A DNA stretch of 64,000 nucleotides from Salicibibacter cibi (GCF_016495865.1 NZ_CP054706.1:3410001-3474000), one strand, 5' to 3'; counted from the first letter of the stretch, positions 26,634 through 36,197 are shown. A program made the numbers and translations. Notes: generated by a model not told the origin, from the sequence alone.

Positions 26634-27785
26634 TTATTCGTTTCGTCCAAACGCGTCGCCTGCCAGTTGCATGATCGTCATGTCATCCATCGGTGGGTTA
26701 TGCAGACCGGCGCGCACATCGCGGTAATACCGGCCGAGCGGCGTGTCGGGTTGCAAACTTTTCGCCCCGGCAACGCGCATGGCAAGGTCCACGATATCGA
26801 CCGCGTCGTTGACGACCACGTGTTTGGCCGCGCCCAGTTCCGTTTTCATCTGCTGGCGGGTTTCCTGATCGCCTCGGTCCCATTTACCTGCGACCGAATA
26901 GAGGAAGTGGCGGCTTCTTTGCCGCATCAGCTCCGCTTCGCCGATTTTCTGCTTAATGTTTGGAAGATCAGCAATTGTTCCTTCGATGCTGTTGGGCGAA
27001 TAGTGATTGGCATAATTGGCACTGTAATCAAGGGCCGCCTCCGCGATGCCGAGGTAGCAAGCCGGGATGTGCAAAAGCCATCCGGCTGCTTCTTTTTGCG
27101 GAGTGAGTGCTTGCACATAATCTGCATCCTTCAATTCTACATTTTCCAGCACGAGATCATCACTTCCGCTCGCACGCATGCCGAGGGCGTCCCACGTATG
27201 GTCGATGGATACTCCCGGCAAACTGCGATGCACCAAGAAGTTCCCGACTTCGTCCCTGCCTTCAATACCGGCGCTTACGATAAAATAATCAAGGGTTGGC
27301 GCAAGCGTGGTAAAGGTTTTGCGGCCGCTGATTATCCAGCCGTTCTTCGTTTTTGTTGCTGTTGTTTCCGGACGTCCGCCGCGAGTCGGGCTTCCCGTCG
27401 CCGGTTCACTGGCAGCCCCATTGAGCAAAGCGCCGTTCTCCACAATATCGCGGGCGACGGCCGCGTAGGTTTTTTCATCCCATGTCTCGTTTTCCCCGAT
27501 TTGCATCGCGAGGCCCATATGCCAGCCGATCGATAGCGCGGTGGAACCATCGGCTTTGGCGATGGTTTCCTGCAACTCCAGCATCTCCGACAGGCTGATG
27601 CCCTGGCCGCCATATTTTTTTGGCACCGTAAGACCCGGATAGTTTGCTTCCCGCAACGCTTTAAAATTTTCATGGGGGAACGTCCCCGCGCGATCATGCT
27701 CGGCAGCTCTTTCTTTAAATGCAGGCGTAATTTTTTCCAATATTTCCAGTCGTTCTTGTTGCGTCTGGCATGTTGCTAAATTCAT
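26634..27785 (-). CDS. acyl-CoA dehydrogenase-family flavoprotein (YdbM/DszC-like)
   Basis: 383 aa, soluble, FAD- or FMN-dependent. Typical segments are YPGLTVPKKYGGQGISLSEM, NGAASEPATGSPTRGGRPET, SGRKTFTTLAPTLDYFIVSA and LGMRASGSDDLVLENV. The usual catalytic Glu of short-chain acyl-CoA dehydrogenases is not obvious at the C-terminus, where GLHNPPMDDMTIMQLAGDAF appears. That and the position next to cysJI favour a flavin monooxygenase of the DszC/SfnC type, which releases sulfite from organosulfur compounds. This is an inference; a plain acyl-CoA dehydrogenase remains possible. The 185-base gap to cysI contains a terminator, so it is probably a separate unit. Confidence 0.75.
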   Translation of the reverse strand: MNLATCQTQQERLEILEKITPAFKERAAEHDRAGTFPHENFKALREANYPGLTVPKKYGGQGISLSEMLELQETIAKADGSTALSIGWHMGLAMQIGENETWDEKTYAAVARDIVENGALLNGAASEPATGSPTRGGRPETTATKTKNGWIISGRKTFTTLAPTLDYFIVSAGIEGRDEVGNFLVHRSLPGVSIDHTWDALGMRASGSDDLVLENVELKDADYVQALTPQKEAAGWLLHIPACYLGIAEAALDYSANYANHYSPNSIEGTIADLPNIKQKIGEAELMRQRSRHFLYSVAGKWDRGDQETRQQMKTELGAAKHVVVNDAVDIVDLAMRVAGAKSLQPDTPLGRYYRDVRAGLHNPPMDDMTIMQLAGDAFGRNE

Positions 27786-27870
27786 GGTTATCCCTCACCT
27801 TTTCAAGCATCTCCCTTAATTATACTAAAACGATCGGGATTATGCATAAGCGACAAATCATCATCCTTTG

Positions 27871-27915
27871 TGTTTTGGCTGATAAACCCGTCGTTTCCGT
27901 TGATATCATGCCGAC
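27871..27915 (+). repeat. 21-bp repeat, two units
   Basis: TTTTGGCTGATAA and TTTCCGTTGATAT carry the TGATA core at 27880 and 27901, spaced exactly 21 bases. Same family as 23034-23117. Confidence 0.6.
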
Positions 27916-27926
27916 GTCCCACACGC

Positions 27927-27959
27927 AAAAAAGCCCCGAGTTCTATTGACCCGAGGCTA
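27927..27959 (-). terminator. terminator of the cysJI operon
   Basis: On the minus strand, AGCCTCGGG and CTCGGGGCT pair around an 8-10 base loop, followed by TTTTTTG. It lies 12 bases past the cysI stop. Confidence 0.88.
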
Positions 27960-27970
27960 TCTTGATGGAT

Positions 27971-29679
27971 TTAATCGTGAAAGTCGAGTCCCGAGTGCAC
28001 TTCTTTTACATAGCCGGTTCGCACGACATAATCCCCAAAATGTTCACCTTCGTCCCGTTCTTTCGCGTATTCGGAAATGATCGGGCGTAATTCTTCCAGA
28101 ATTTGCGCTTCACCGATATTTTCCCGGTAAAGTTTATTCAGCCGGTCCCCGGCAAAGCCTGCACCTAAATATAAGTTATATTTTCCTGGGGCCTTGCCGA
28201 TAAAGCCGATCTCTCCGAGGGCTGGGCGGGCGCATCCATTGGGGCATCCCGTCATGCGAATGATAATTTCTTCATCCTTTAAGCCCGATTCCTCTAACAT
28301 TTCTTCAATTTTTTCCAACAAAGACGGCAAGTATCGTTCCGATTCGGCCATAGCCAACTCACAGGTTGGGAAGGCAACGCAAGCCATGGAATTGCGCCGC
28401 AGGGCGGATTGCCGCTCCCCATCTTCCAACCCATACTTCTCGATCAACGCAGCAATTTGCTTTTTCTTCTGGGCGGTCACATTGCTGATGACAAGATTTT
28501 GATTGGGGGTGAGGCGAAAATCGCCGGTATGGATTTTCGCGATTTCGCGCAGACCGGTCATGAGCGGATAGTCTTCGAAATCTTTGATGCGGCCGTTTTG
28601 GATAAACAATGTCAAGTTCCACCGGCCTTTAATTCCTTTTACCCATCCATAACGATCGCCGTTATGGTCAAAGTGATAGGGGCGCGCTTCTTCAAGCGCC
28701 CATCCTAATCGCTCGTTCAACTCTTGTTTGATCCAATCGAGCCCATTGGCGTCAACCGTGTATTTAAAACGCGCATTCGTTCGTACCGAACGGTTGCCAT
28801 TGTCCCGTTGAATCGCGATCACTTGCCAGGCGACATCAAATAGCTGTTCCGGTTTGCAAAATCCGATCACGCGGGCCAACTGCGGGTACGTTTCCGTATC
28901 CCCGTGCGTCATCCCCATACCGCCGCCGACCGCGACGTTAAACCCTTGCAGCTCTCCGTTCTCCACGATCGCGATGAATCCGAGATCCTGGGAAAAAATA
29001 TCCACATCGTTGGAAGGAGGAACCGCGATGCCGATTTTAAATTTTCTCGGTAAGTAAACGTCCCCGTATAATGGCTCCTCCGTTTCTTTACTGTCTACGA
29101 CTTTTTCTTTGTCAAGCCAGATTTCGTGGTAAGCGTTCGATTGCGGAGATAGGTCATCACTCAACCGTTTTGACCACTCATAAACGTCGGAATGAACCTC
29201 GGATTGATAAGGGTTGGGATTGCACATCACATTCCGATTCACATCTCCGCACGCGGCTAACGTGTCCAACAGGGATTCATTGATTTCTTGTATATTTTTC
29301 TTCATATTCCACTTCATAATCCCATGCAGCTGAAACGCTTGCCGTGTCGTCAACTTCAGCGAACCGTTGGCGTATTTATTCGCAACCTCATCCATGGCGA
29401 GCCATTGCTCGGGAGTGGCGACACCGCCGGGGGCACGCACACGCACCATAAATTGGTAGGCAGGCTCCAATTTTTGGCGGCGTCGCTCATTGCGTAGATC
29501 ACGATCATCTTGCAAGTAGCTTCCGTGGAATTTCAGCAAACGTTTATCATCGTCGTTCATCCCGGCACTAATCGGTTCTTTTAGGCTTTCTTCCAGGGTT
29601 CCGCGCAAATAGTTGCTGTCCCGTTTGATCCGCTCTACGTCACTGGGGGACCGTGCAATCCTGTTTTTTCCTCAGCCAT
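27971..29679 (-). CDS. cysI: assimilatory sulfite reductase hemoprotein (beta subunit), frameshift near the start
   Basis: A siroheme/[4Fe-4S] enzyme that reduces sulfite to sulfide with electrons from CysJ. It has the duplicated ferredoxin-like and sulfite-reductase domains, [18 protein letters not shown] near the N-terminus, and cluster ligands in [11 protein letters not shown] and [10 protein letters not shown]. Most of the protein is open to 29608. The true start must be ATG 29679 (MAEEK..., GGAG upstream), because [18 protein letters not shown] continues the family N-terminus. The two parts are one base out of frame: the A-run at 29664-29669 has six bases where seven would restore one frame of 569 codons. 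This is either a disabled gene, a slippage site or a sequencing indel. Confidence 0.9.
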
Positions 29680-29700
29680 TTTTACCGCTCCCTTCTTTTA

Positions 29701-31563
29701 TTAATAAACATCCCGTTGGTACCGTTTTTGAAGTTTCATGTCTTCAATATAAGTACCGGCTTCTTCCTCGCTCAAACCGCCTTCTTGTTGAATAATGGCC
29801 GACAGCGTGTCATGGACATCACTGGCCATCTGTTTTTCGTCCCCGCAGACGTACAGCACGGCCCCTTCTTGCAGCCATTGATAAAAATCGCGAGCATTTT
29901 CACGCATGCGATGCTGGACATAAACTTTTTCCTCGCCGTCCCTGGAAAAAGCCACGTCCATTTTCGTCAACACGCCATCCTTCAACCATTGCTGCCAATC
30001 CACTTGGTAAAGAAAGTCCGACGAAAAATATTGTTCACCAAAAAACAACCATGTTTTTCCTTCTGCTTCAATTTCTTCTCGTTCTTCCAAAAAGGAACGG
30101 AATGGGGCGATTCCTGTGCCGGGACCGATCATAATGATTGGCGTTTGCGGGTCTTCCGGCAATTTAAAATTAGGGTTGCGATGTACATAGACAGGCAACT
30201 GTTCTCCGGACTCTGCCCGTTCGGCACATTGTCCGGAACATACGCCGGCACGAGCGCGCCCATGTGTTTCATACCGAACCGTACCGATCGTTAGATGCAC
30301 TTCATCGGGGTTAGCCCGGTAACTGTTCGCAATCGAGTACAGACGCGCCGGGATTTTGCGAAGAATCGCGATAAACGCATCGGCGGATGTCTCCCACGGT
30401 CCGAAATCTTGCACCAAGTCCAACAAATCCCGTCCGGTCATATAATCCCTTAGCTGATCCTCATTCCCTCCTGCCAAAAGATTTTTCAATTCTTCATGAG
30501 AAGACAACTCCGCGGCTTGCTGCATTAATGGCTTCGTCAATACCGTAATCTCAAAATGAGAGGTTAACGCCTCACGCAACGTCGCTTTCTCCCCTTGTTT
30601 ATTCACCGTCACCACCGTTTCAGAATCCCAGTCCATAGCCTCGATCAACTGGCCAACCAACGTCGCATCGTTTTCAGGATAAATCCCTAAACTATCCCCC
30701 GGTTCAAATTCCAGGTTCGAGTCTTCCAGCGACAACTCCAAGTGACGGTTTTCCTTATTCGAGCCCCGGCCACTGATATTAATATTTTCCAGAATTTCTG
30801 CGCGGAATGGATTTTTCCTTGAGTATGTCTCCTTGGCGGGAGCCGGTTGTGCAAGCGGAGCATCCATCGCTGATCCGTCGCTATTTGCCGGACCCTCCGC
30901 GAATTTATTCAATTCAGCAAGCACGCCATCGATCCATCCTTCTGCGTCTTCATCGAAGTCAACATCACAATCGACACGCTGATAGAGACGTTCACCGCCC
31001 AATTCTTCCAAACGTTGATCAATATCCTTGCCCGCTTGGCAAAAATATTCGTAGGAAAGATCACCCAATGAAAGAACGGAGAAATGTACACCGTCTAATT
31101 TAGGCGCTTTTCTACTGCTCATTGTTTCATAAAATGAAAGACCGGGTTCGGGAGGATCCCCTTCGCCATGGGTAGCGACAACAACAAGGATATGATCGGC
31201 ATTTTTTAAATTTTTTGGTTTAATATTAAGCATGGAGGATAAGGTAACATTGCACGGTTGATTTTCTAATTTACCGGAAAGATCTTCAGCCACTTCCTGG
31301 CAATTGCCGGTTTCCGAACCATAAAGAATGGTTACCTCTTGTGTTTTCGGTTGATTTTCCGTTTGTGTCAAGGTTGCCGTTTCCGGCGGCTGTTCCATGG
31401 CAACCGCAGCTGTTTCCGCAAAAGCCGTTGCTGTTTGCGGAGCCGGAGAAGCGAGATAGCCGCTTAGCCATATTTTTTGTGTTTCACTCAGTGTCGGAAT
31501 TAAACGATTAAGAAGGTCCGTCTGCTCCTCGTTAAATGGACTATCCGTCACCTGAAGGGCCAA
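29701..31563 (-). CDS. cysJ: sulfite reductase flavoprotein (alpha subunit)
   Basis: About 620 aa. It takes electrons from NADPH through FAD and FMN to CysI. A short N-terminal region (QVTDSPFNEEQTDLLNRLIP) is followed by a flavodoxin domain with ILYGSETGNCQEVAEDL and ATHGEGDPPE. The FAD domain has RLYSIANSY and GVCSGQCAE, and the NADPH domain has IMIGPGTGIAPFRSFLEERE and the terminal YQRDVY. The TTG at 31563 is preferred because AGGAGG lies 8 bases upstream and the promoter at 31631-31659 leaves no ribosome site for the ATG at 31611. It precedes cysI by 21 bases as one operon. Confidence 0.93.
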   Translation of the reverse strand: MALQVTDSPFNEEQTDLLNRLIPTLSETQKIWLSGYLASPAPQTATAFAETAAVAMEQPPETATLTQTENQPKTQEVTILYGSETGNCQEVAEDLSGKLENQPCNVTLSSMLNIKPKNLKNADHILVVVATHGEGDPPEPGLSFYETMSSRKAPKLDGVHFSVLSLGDLSYEYFCQAGKDIDQRLEELGGERLYQRVDCDVDFDEDAEGWIDGVLAELNKFAEGPANSDGSAMDAPLAQPAPAKETYSRKNPFRAEILENINISGRGSNKENRHLELSLEDSNLEFEPGDSLGIYPENDATLVGQLIEAMDWDSETVVTVNKQGEKATLREALTSHFEITVLTKPLMQQAAELSSHEELKNLLAGGNEDQLRDYMTGRDLLDLVQDFGPWETSADAFIAILRKIPARLYSIANSYRANPDEVHLTIGTVRYETHGRARAGVCSGQCAERAESGEQLPVYVHRNPNFKLPEDPQTPIIMIGPGTGIAPFRSFLEEREEIEAEGKTWLFFGEQYFSSDFLYQVDWQQWLKDGVLTKMDVAFSRDGEEKVYVQHRMRENARDFYQWLQEGAVLYVCGDEKQMASDVHDTLSAIIQQEGGLSEEEAGTYIEDMKLQKRYQRDVY

Positions 31564-31630
31564 CGCCACCACCTCCTGAAAATATTGTTGCACGAAAGGA
31601 TGATTATCCATCTCTATGTAAGTATATATT

Positions 31631-31659
31631 ATATTACTTTGATAATTCTTATGTGTCAA
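31631..31659 (-). promoter_or_regulatory. cysJI promoter
   Basis: On the minus strand, TTGACA (31659-31654), a 17-base spacer, then TAATAT (31636-31631). It is close to the vegetative consensus. Transcription would begin near 31624. No CymR site could be defined by eye. Confidence 0.8.
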
Positions 31660-32180
31660 GTAGGTTTTAAATCGGGTATTTATTTTTTTAGCTGTAAAAA
31701 CGGGACCAGGTTCACATCTTATTTTTTCAAACGAACATCGCTTCTATTGGTAGATCCTCGGCACTCGACAAACATTATACGTTCGCAAACCCCAATCTTG
31801 AGGACTAATATGGATACTGAGCAATGCTAAGAGTCCGCTAAACCATATTCTGAGGACTCAGTTGCATCACAAGCAGCGCTTCGAGCCCGCAAACTCCATT
31901 CCTGAGGACTCATATGGATCCCGCGCAACACAAAGAGTCCGCAAACCCCCAACCGCAAGGGCTAAACTGATACCGAGCAAATGATACCGCTGAACACCGC
32001 TATGCCTATAATTGTTTTGGAACTTGGAGAAAATTTATTTTCAACTTGCTCTTATCCTTAGCGCGGTAAACAGCGCAATCAGCTCATTTCACTAAGAAAT
32101 TTCATAACGTGAAAGGCTTATGGGTGTAGAATCACGCAAATTCATTTATAATGGAAGAAAAGCAGGAAGGGGTCAACATA
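31660..32180. other. gene-free stretch between cysJ and lemA
   Basis: It holds the cysJI promoter edge, the diverged 52-bp array and the lemA leader. No gene was seen. Confidence 0.5.
31779..31967 (+). repeat. 52-bp repeat array, four diverged units (old element C copy)
   Basis: Unit starts at 31779 (diverged), 31831 (GAGTCCGCT), 31883 (GAGCCCGC) and 31935 (GAGTCCGC), again 52 bases apart, with TGAGGACT in the first three units. The left flank CGGCACTCGACAAACATTA matches the element C interior. The units are far less alike than at 22447, so this array is probably older. Confidence 0.75.
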
Positions 32181-32774
32181 ATGGGAATAGGTATTGCAAT
32201 TTTAATCTTACTTATCGTCATCATTGGCGGAGTAGCCATACTGGCGATTACCTGGTTCACGTCATACAACGGTCTCGTCAAATACCGGAATTGGGTCGAA
32301 GAAGCTTGGGCGCAAATCGATGTGCAACTAAAACGGCGGTACGACCTGATCCCAAACCTCGTGGAAACGGTGAAGGGATATGCACAGCACGAACAAGAAA
32401 CATTAACCCAAGTGATCGAAGCACGCAATCAAATGGCCAACCCGAACAATAGCCGCAACGAACAAATGGCAGCCAACAACCAACTAGAGGGTATGATGAA
32501 CCGACTTTTCGCCCTTCGCGAAGCTTATCCGGACTTGAAGGCAAATCAAAACTTCCAACAGCTGCAAGAAGAACTTACGTCAACGGAAAATAAAATCGCT
32601 TACTCACGCCAGCTGTATAACAGCACGGTTAGGGAGTACAACACCAAAATTCAATCGATTCCGACGAATCTTGTTGCCGGGGTGCATAATTTTATTCAAC
32701 AAGAAATGCTGGAAACACCGGAAGAGCAGCGCGAGAATGTAAAAGTTGATTTTAACACGGGCGATCGCTCATGA
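32181..32774 (+). CDS. lemA: LemA-family membrane protein
   Basis: 197 aa. One N-terminal helix (IGIAILILLIVIIGGVAILA) is followed by the LemA helical domain: YRNWVEEAWAQIDVQLKRRY, DLIPNLVETVKGYAQHE, SRQLYNSTVREYNTKIQSIP. LemA proteins adopt a four-helix fold, usually with the N-terminus outside; their biochemical role is not settled. The ATG at 32181 (AGGAAGGGG upstream) is preferred over the frame from 32151. The stop overlaps the htpX start, a common lemA-htpX pairing that suggests a role in membrane protein quality control. Confidence 0.92.
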   Translation: MGIGIAILILLIVIIGGVAILAITWFTSYNGLVKYRNWVEEAWAQIDVQLKRRYDLIPNLVETVKGYAQHEQETLTQVIEARNQMANPNNSRNEQMAANNQLEGMMNRLFALREAYPDLKANQNFQQLQEELTSTENKIAYSRQLYNSTVREYNTKIQSIPTNLVAGVHNFIQQEMLETPEEQRENVKVDFNTGDRS

Positions 32775-33649
32775 TCATGTACAAACAAATCGAGCGCAAT
32801 AAACGGCAAACCGTGTTTATTGTGGCGGGTTTTATCCTCTTCGTGTTAGCCGTCGGAGCGGCGATCACTTACATGATGAACGGCGAGATTTTCACGGGCA
32901 TGATTTTAGCAGTTGTGCTCGGGGGCGCGTATACGGCAATGATGCTCATGTCCAGCACCAATGTCGTGATGCGCATGAATCATGCCCATGAGGTGAAAGA
33001 TGGAAGCAAACACCGTCGTTTGTGGGATGCCGTCGGCAATATGGCCATGGTCGCCCGCATTCCCCGTCCGCGCCTTTTTATCATTAAAGATAGCAGTCCG
33101 AACGCGTTTGCCACCGGCACTTCGCCGGAAAAAGGGGCGGTTGCGGTCACGACCGGGTTGTTGGATAAGCTTAATCATGAAGAAATTGAAGGCGTGATTG
33201 CCCATGAGGTGGCGCACATTCGCAATTATGACATTCGTTTATCAACGATCGCCGTCGCCCTCGTATCCGTTGTCGCCATCATCAGCGACCTCGGCATTCG
33301 TATGATGTTTTTCTCCAGAGGAGGAAATAATAATAATAAGCACCCGATTTTGCTTATTTTTGCCCTCGTACTCGTGATTATTGCTCCGTTGGTCGCGATG
33401 ATGATCCGCATGGCCATCTCACGAAACCGGGAGTATCTCGCAGATGCCAGCGCCGTCGAGTTGACACGAAACCCCGGGGCGTTAGCGAAAGCATTGGAAA
33501 AAATTTCAGGGGCCTCCCAGCCGGTGCGCGAAGCTTCCGGAGCCTCTGCATCGATTTATTTTGCCGATCCGCTCAAACGAAAAACGGCACAACTATTTTC
33601 TTCTCACCCTCCGCCGGAGGAACGGATCAAACGTTTATATAACATGTAA
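32771..33649 (+). CDS. htpX: HtpX-like zinc metalloprotease
   Basis: 292 aa, M48B membrane protease that degrades misfolded membrane proteins. Two N-terminal helices (VFIVAGFILFVLAVGAAI, MILAVVLGGAYTAMML), the zinc motif HEVAH at residues 145-149 with catalytic Glu146, two further helices around 155-215, and the third ligand region SRNREYLADASAVEL. The C-terminus SSHPPPEERIKRL is typical. It overlaps lemA by 4 bases. Complete. Confidence 0.94.
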   Translation: MIMYKQIERNKRQTVFIVAGFILFVLAVGAAITYMMNGEIFTGMILAVVLGGAYTAMMLMSSTNVVMRMNHAHEVKDGSKHRRLWDAVGNMAMVARIPRPRLFIIKDSSPNAFATGTSPEKGAVAVTTGLLDKLNHEEIEGVIAHEVAHIRNYDIRLSTIAVALVSVVAIISDLGIRMMFFSRGGNNNNKHPILLIFALVLVIIAPLVAMMIRMAISRNREYLADASAVELTRNPGALAKALEKISGASQPVREASGASASIYFADPLKRKTAQLFSSHPPPEERIKRLYNM

Positions 33650-33664
33650 AGGAGTATCATCGCC

Positions 33665-34741
33665 ATGACCCAACAGACATTAGAAGTGATACAAGCAACC
33701 ACACTAAAAGAAAAACCGAATCCCGCAACGCTTGCATTCGGGAAACATTTCAGCGACCACATGTTTATGATGGACTTTACGAGCGATGAAGGTTGGCACC
33801 ATCCGCGCATTGTTCCATACCAACCGTTGACGCTAGATCCGGCGTCCATGGTTTTTCACTACGGACAAACCGTGTTCGAAGGGTTGAAAGCATACCGGTC
33901 GAACGACGGGGACATCCGTCTTTTCCGCCCTGAAGAGAACTTCAAGCGGTTGAATCAATCATGTGACCGGCTTTGCATCCCCAATGTAAATGAAGAAGCG
34001 ATGCTCGATTACTTAAAAGAATTGGTGAAACTCGATAAGGAATGGATCCCGACAGATTCGGGCACGTCCCTTTACATCCGTCCTTTTGTCATCTCCACGG
34101 AAGCCACGTTGGACGTGAGCCCTTCGCGCACCTATACATTGATGGTCATTCTTTCGCCGGTCGGTTCTTTTTATAAAGGGGGCATCGACCCTGTCAGCAT
34201 TTTCGTCGAAGATGAATACACCCGAGCCGCTCCCGGCGGAACAGGAAACGCGAAAACAGCCGGCAATTACAGCGGAGCGTACAAAGCGCAGAACCGTGCT
34301 GCCGACCATCAAAAAGCACAAGTCCTCTGGCTTGATGGTGTTGAAAAAAAATACGTTGAAGAAGTCGGCAGCATGAATGTATTTTTCAAGATCGATGGCG
34401 AAATCCATACCCCCGTGCTCAACGGCAGTATTCTGGAAGGCATCACCCGCAAAAGCGTCATCGAGTTGTTGGAAAGCGAAGGCATGCCTGTCCGCGAACG
34501 CAAAATTTCCATCGATGAAGTCATCGCCGCCAACGAAAGCGGGAATTTGCAGGAAGTGTTCGGGACGGGCACCGCAGCGGTCATTTCACCCGTTGGTAGT
34601 TTGGAGTACAAAGGGTACGATTATGTCATTAACGACGGGGCGATGGGCGAGACTGCGAGCTGGCTGCACGAAACCCTTGTCGGCATTCAAACGGGTGAGT
34701 TAGAGGATCCGTTGGGGTGGTCGGTTTTGGTAAAAGGATAA
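33665..34741 (+). CDS. ilvE: branched-chain-amino-acid aminotransferase
   Basis: 358 aa, PLP-dependent fold type IV enzyme for the last step of Leu, Ile and Val synthesis and the first of their breakdown. Motifs: MVFHYGQTVFEGLKAYR, TSLYIRPFVISTEATLDV, the PLP Lys in GGTGNAKTAGNYSG (about residue 199), GSILEGITRKSVIELL and FGTGTAAVISPVG. The ATG has AAAGGAG 10 bases upstream. It follows htpX by 15 bases and may be partly co-transcribed, although the functions are unrelated. Full length. Confidence 0.95.
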   Translation: MTQQTLEVIQATTLKEKPNPATLAFGKHFSDHMFMMDFTSDEGWHHPRIVPYQPLTLDPASMVFHYGQTVFEGLKAYRSNDGDIRLFRPEENFKRLNQSCDRLCIPNVNEEAMLDYLKELVKLDKEWIPTDSGTSLYIRPFVISTEATLDVSPSRTYTLMVILSPVGSFYKGGIDPVSIFVEDEYTRAAPGGTGNAKTAGNYSGAYKAQNRAADHQKAQVLWLDGVEKKYVEEVGSMNVFFKIDGEIHTPVLNGSILEGITRKSVIELLESEGMPVRERKISIDEVIAANESGNLQEVFGTGTAAVISPVGSLEYKGYDYVINDGAMGETASWLHETLVGIQTGELEDPLGWSVLVKG

Positions 34742-34749
34742 ATCAAATA

Positions 34750-34780
34750 GGCGTACGCTCGCCTTAGCGGGGCGTACGCC
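34750..34780 (+). other. strong hairpin after ilvE
   Basis: GGCGTACGC / GCGTACGCC with a 12-13 base loop. There is no T-tract, so it may be an RNA-stabilising or processing hairpin rather than a terminator. Confidence 0.55.
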
Positions 34781-34800
34781 ATCATAGGAGTGATAAGATT

Positions 34801-35742
34801 TTGATCATTAAGGAAAGAACAGTCCCCGTACAAATCCCCGCACTCAAGGCATTACACCGCCGCCTCCCTTCTGATCACCCGAAACAAGCGGTTATTCGAG
34901 AGGACCTCCGAAAGCGAGAAATCGGGTATCGCGGTGAATGTTCGCTTGATTATTACCTCGAACAACTCCCAAACTACTTCAGGCAATTTCGCGGGTTAAG
35001 GCTTGGCTCGTTCCAAATCGACACCTTGATCGTGGCACAAACATGCATCGTCATTGTGGAAAACAAACATTTCGCCGGCAACATCCGATTTGAAGAACGG
35101 ATTCAACAGTTTACCCGCACGTTAAACGGGCAGACGCAAAGCTTTCCACACCCGCTCCCCCAAGTGAGAAGACATCATCAATTGCTCGCGCAATGGCTAT
35201 ATGAAAAATGTTGGCCGAACATGCCGATGCACCCGCTTGTTGCTTTCACGTATCCTTCATCCGTCATCTCTTCTAAAAAACCCCAACCTTTCATCATTCG
35301 CGCCGAATTCCTTCCAGAGAAAGTCCTTTCCATTGAAGAAAACCATTCCGTGCACATTCTCACTGATTCGCAACTTCATGTATTGTCCGAACAATTGAAA
35401 TTCGCCCATAAAGAACCCAAATACGAACCGCTTAAAAGCTATGGGATCAAGCCATCTGAATGTTTAACCGGCGTGCATTGCCCTTATTGCAATCATCTGC
35501 CTGTGCAACGGACGAGCCGCTCCGGATGGCACTGCCCCCGTTGCAAACGTAAACATCCTACGGCTCACGTGGAAAGTTTGCGAGATTACCGACGTCTTTT
35601 TAATTCTAGGATTAGCAACCGAGAGGCTCGTATGTTTCTACATCTTCCCTCCGCATCTGTCACAAGACATTGTCTTGTAAAGTTGAATCTACCCCGGGAG
35701 GGCAATTATAAAAATGTTCGTTATTTACTTCACTGCCTTTGA
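34801..35742 (+). CDS. NERD-domain protein with zinc ribbon
   Basis: 313 aa. The N-terminal nuclease-related domain (residues about 40-155) contains REIGYRGECSLDYYL, GSFQIDTLIV and IVENKHFAGNI, which fit the PD-(D/E)XK-like active site. Residues about 223-250 form a zinc ribbon with four Cys (CPYCN, CPRCK). The start is TTG 34801 with AGGAG 10 bases upstream. NERD proteins are widespread in Bacillus, and a DNA-processing role is supposed but unproven. Complete. A 21-bp repeat array begins right after its stop. Confidence 0.82.
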   Translation: MIIKERTVPVQIPALKALHRRLPSDHPKQAVIREDLRKREIGYRGECSLDYYLEQLPNYFRQFRGLRLGSFQIDTLIVAQTCIVIVENKHFAGNIRFEERIQQFTRTLNGQTQSFPHPLPQVRRHHQLLAQWLYEKCWPNMPMHPLVAFTYPSSVISSKKPQPFIIRAEFLPEKVLSIEENHSVHILTDSQLHVLSEQLKFAHKEPKYEPLKSYGIKPSECLTGVHCPYCNHLPVQRTSRSGWHCPRCKRKHPTAHVESLRDYRRLFNSRISNREARMFLHLPSASVTRHCLVKLNLPREGNYKNVRYLLHCL

Positions 35743-35745
35743 GCT

Positions 35746-35871
35746 GGCTTCCCGCGGGTATTTTGATATTTCCCGTGGATATTTTGTTATTTCCCGTGGA
35801 TATTTCGTTATTTCCCGCAGGTATTCACATATTTCCCGTTGGTATTCCGGTATTTCCCGTCGATAATGCTG
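35746..35871 (+). repeat. 21-bp tandem repeat, about six units
   Basis: Units of the type TATTTCCCGTGGATATTTTG start at 35746 (partial match), 35767, 35788, 35809, 35830 and 35851, exactly 21 bases apart. TTTCCCG and a GATA- or GTAT-type step are conserved. Because 21 is a multiple of three, the minus strand stays open and would encode KYPREIT heptads, but it has no ribosome site. Same family as 23034-23117 and 27871-27915. Confidence 0.85.
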
Positions 35872-35879
35872 ACGTAAAA

Positions 35880-35911
35880 AAGCGCACCACGCGGACGGGT
35901 GCACTTTTTTT
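35880..35911. terminator. terminator downstream of the NERD gene
   Basis: GCGCACC / GGGTGCAC stem, AAAAAA on the left and T7 on the right, so it may act in both directions. Confidence 0.8.
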
Positions 35912-35939
35912 AATGAAGGCGTCATGATGCTGATGAAAC

Positions 35940-36197
35940 TTAAATGCCGTTCACCTGTTTCAAACGGTTAATGTCTCTGTCATGTTCAGCCACTTTCTTG
36001 TTTAGCATATCCGTATCCGAATCGAATAATCGCAATTGGCGATCCATATGATCAAAGCGTTGGTTCGTTTCTGAACGAAATTGGTTGATTTCAGTTTTTA
36101 AACTTGTCACATCATTTTGCACACCAGCAACATTCGCATCCAATGCATCCAATCGATGCAATACGGCATTTAAAATCTCTTTTGTTTCATCAGACAT
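35940..36197 (-). CDS. small coiled-coil protein, 85 aa
   Basis: Begins MSDETKEILNAVLHRLDALD and continues as an uninterrupted amphipathic helix with heptad-like spacing (VTSLKTEINQFRSETNQ, FDHMDRQLRLFDSDTDML). It has no signal or membrane segment. AGGAGGTG lies 4-7 bases upstream of two adjacent ATG codons (36200 or 36197). Similar short coiled-coil proteins are common in Bacillaceae and have no assigned function. A separate unit, with its own start region after RraA. Confidence 0.6.
   Translation of the reverse strand: MSDETKEILNAVLHRLDALDANVAGVQNDVTSLKTEINQFRSETNQRFDHMDRQLRLFDSDTDMLNKKVAEHDRDINRLKQVNGI

Noticed and set aside
31611..31659. Longer N-terminus for CysJ
   Set aside because: It would begin at or upstream of the predicted transcription start and lacks a ribosome site; AGGAGG supports the TTG at 31563.
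35725..35925. Minus-strand protein with KYPREIT heptads
   Set aside because: Open only because the repeat period is a multiple of three; it has no ribosome site, and the same repeat at other loci has no frame.
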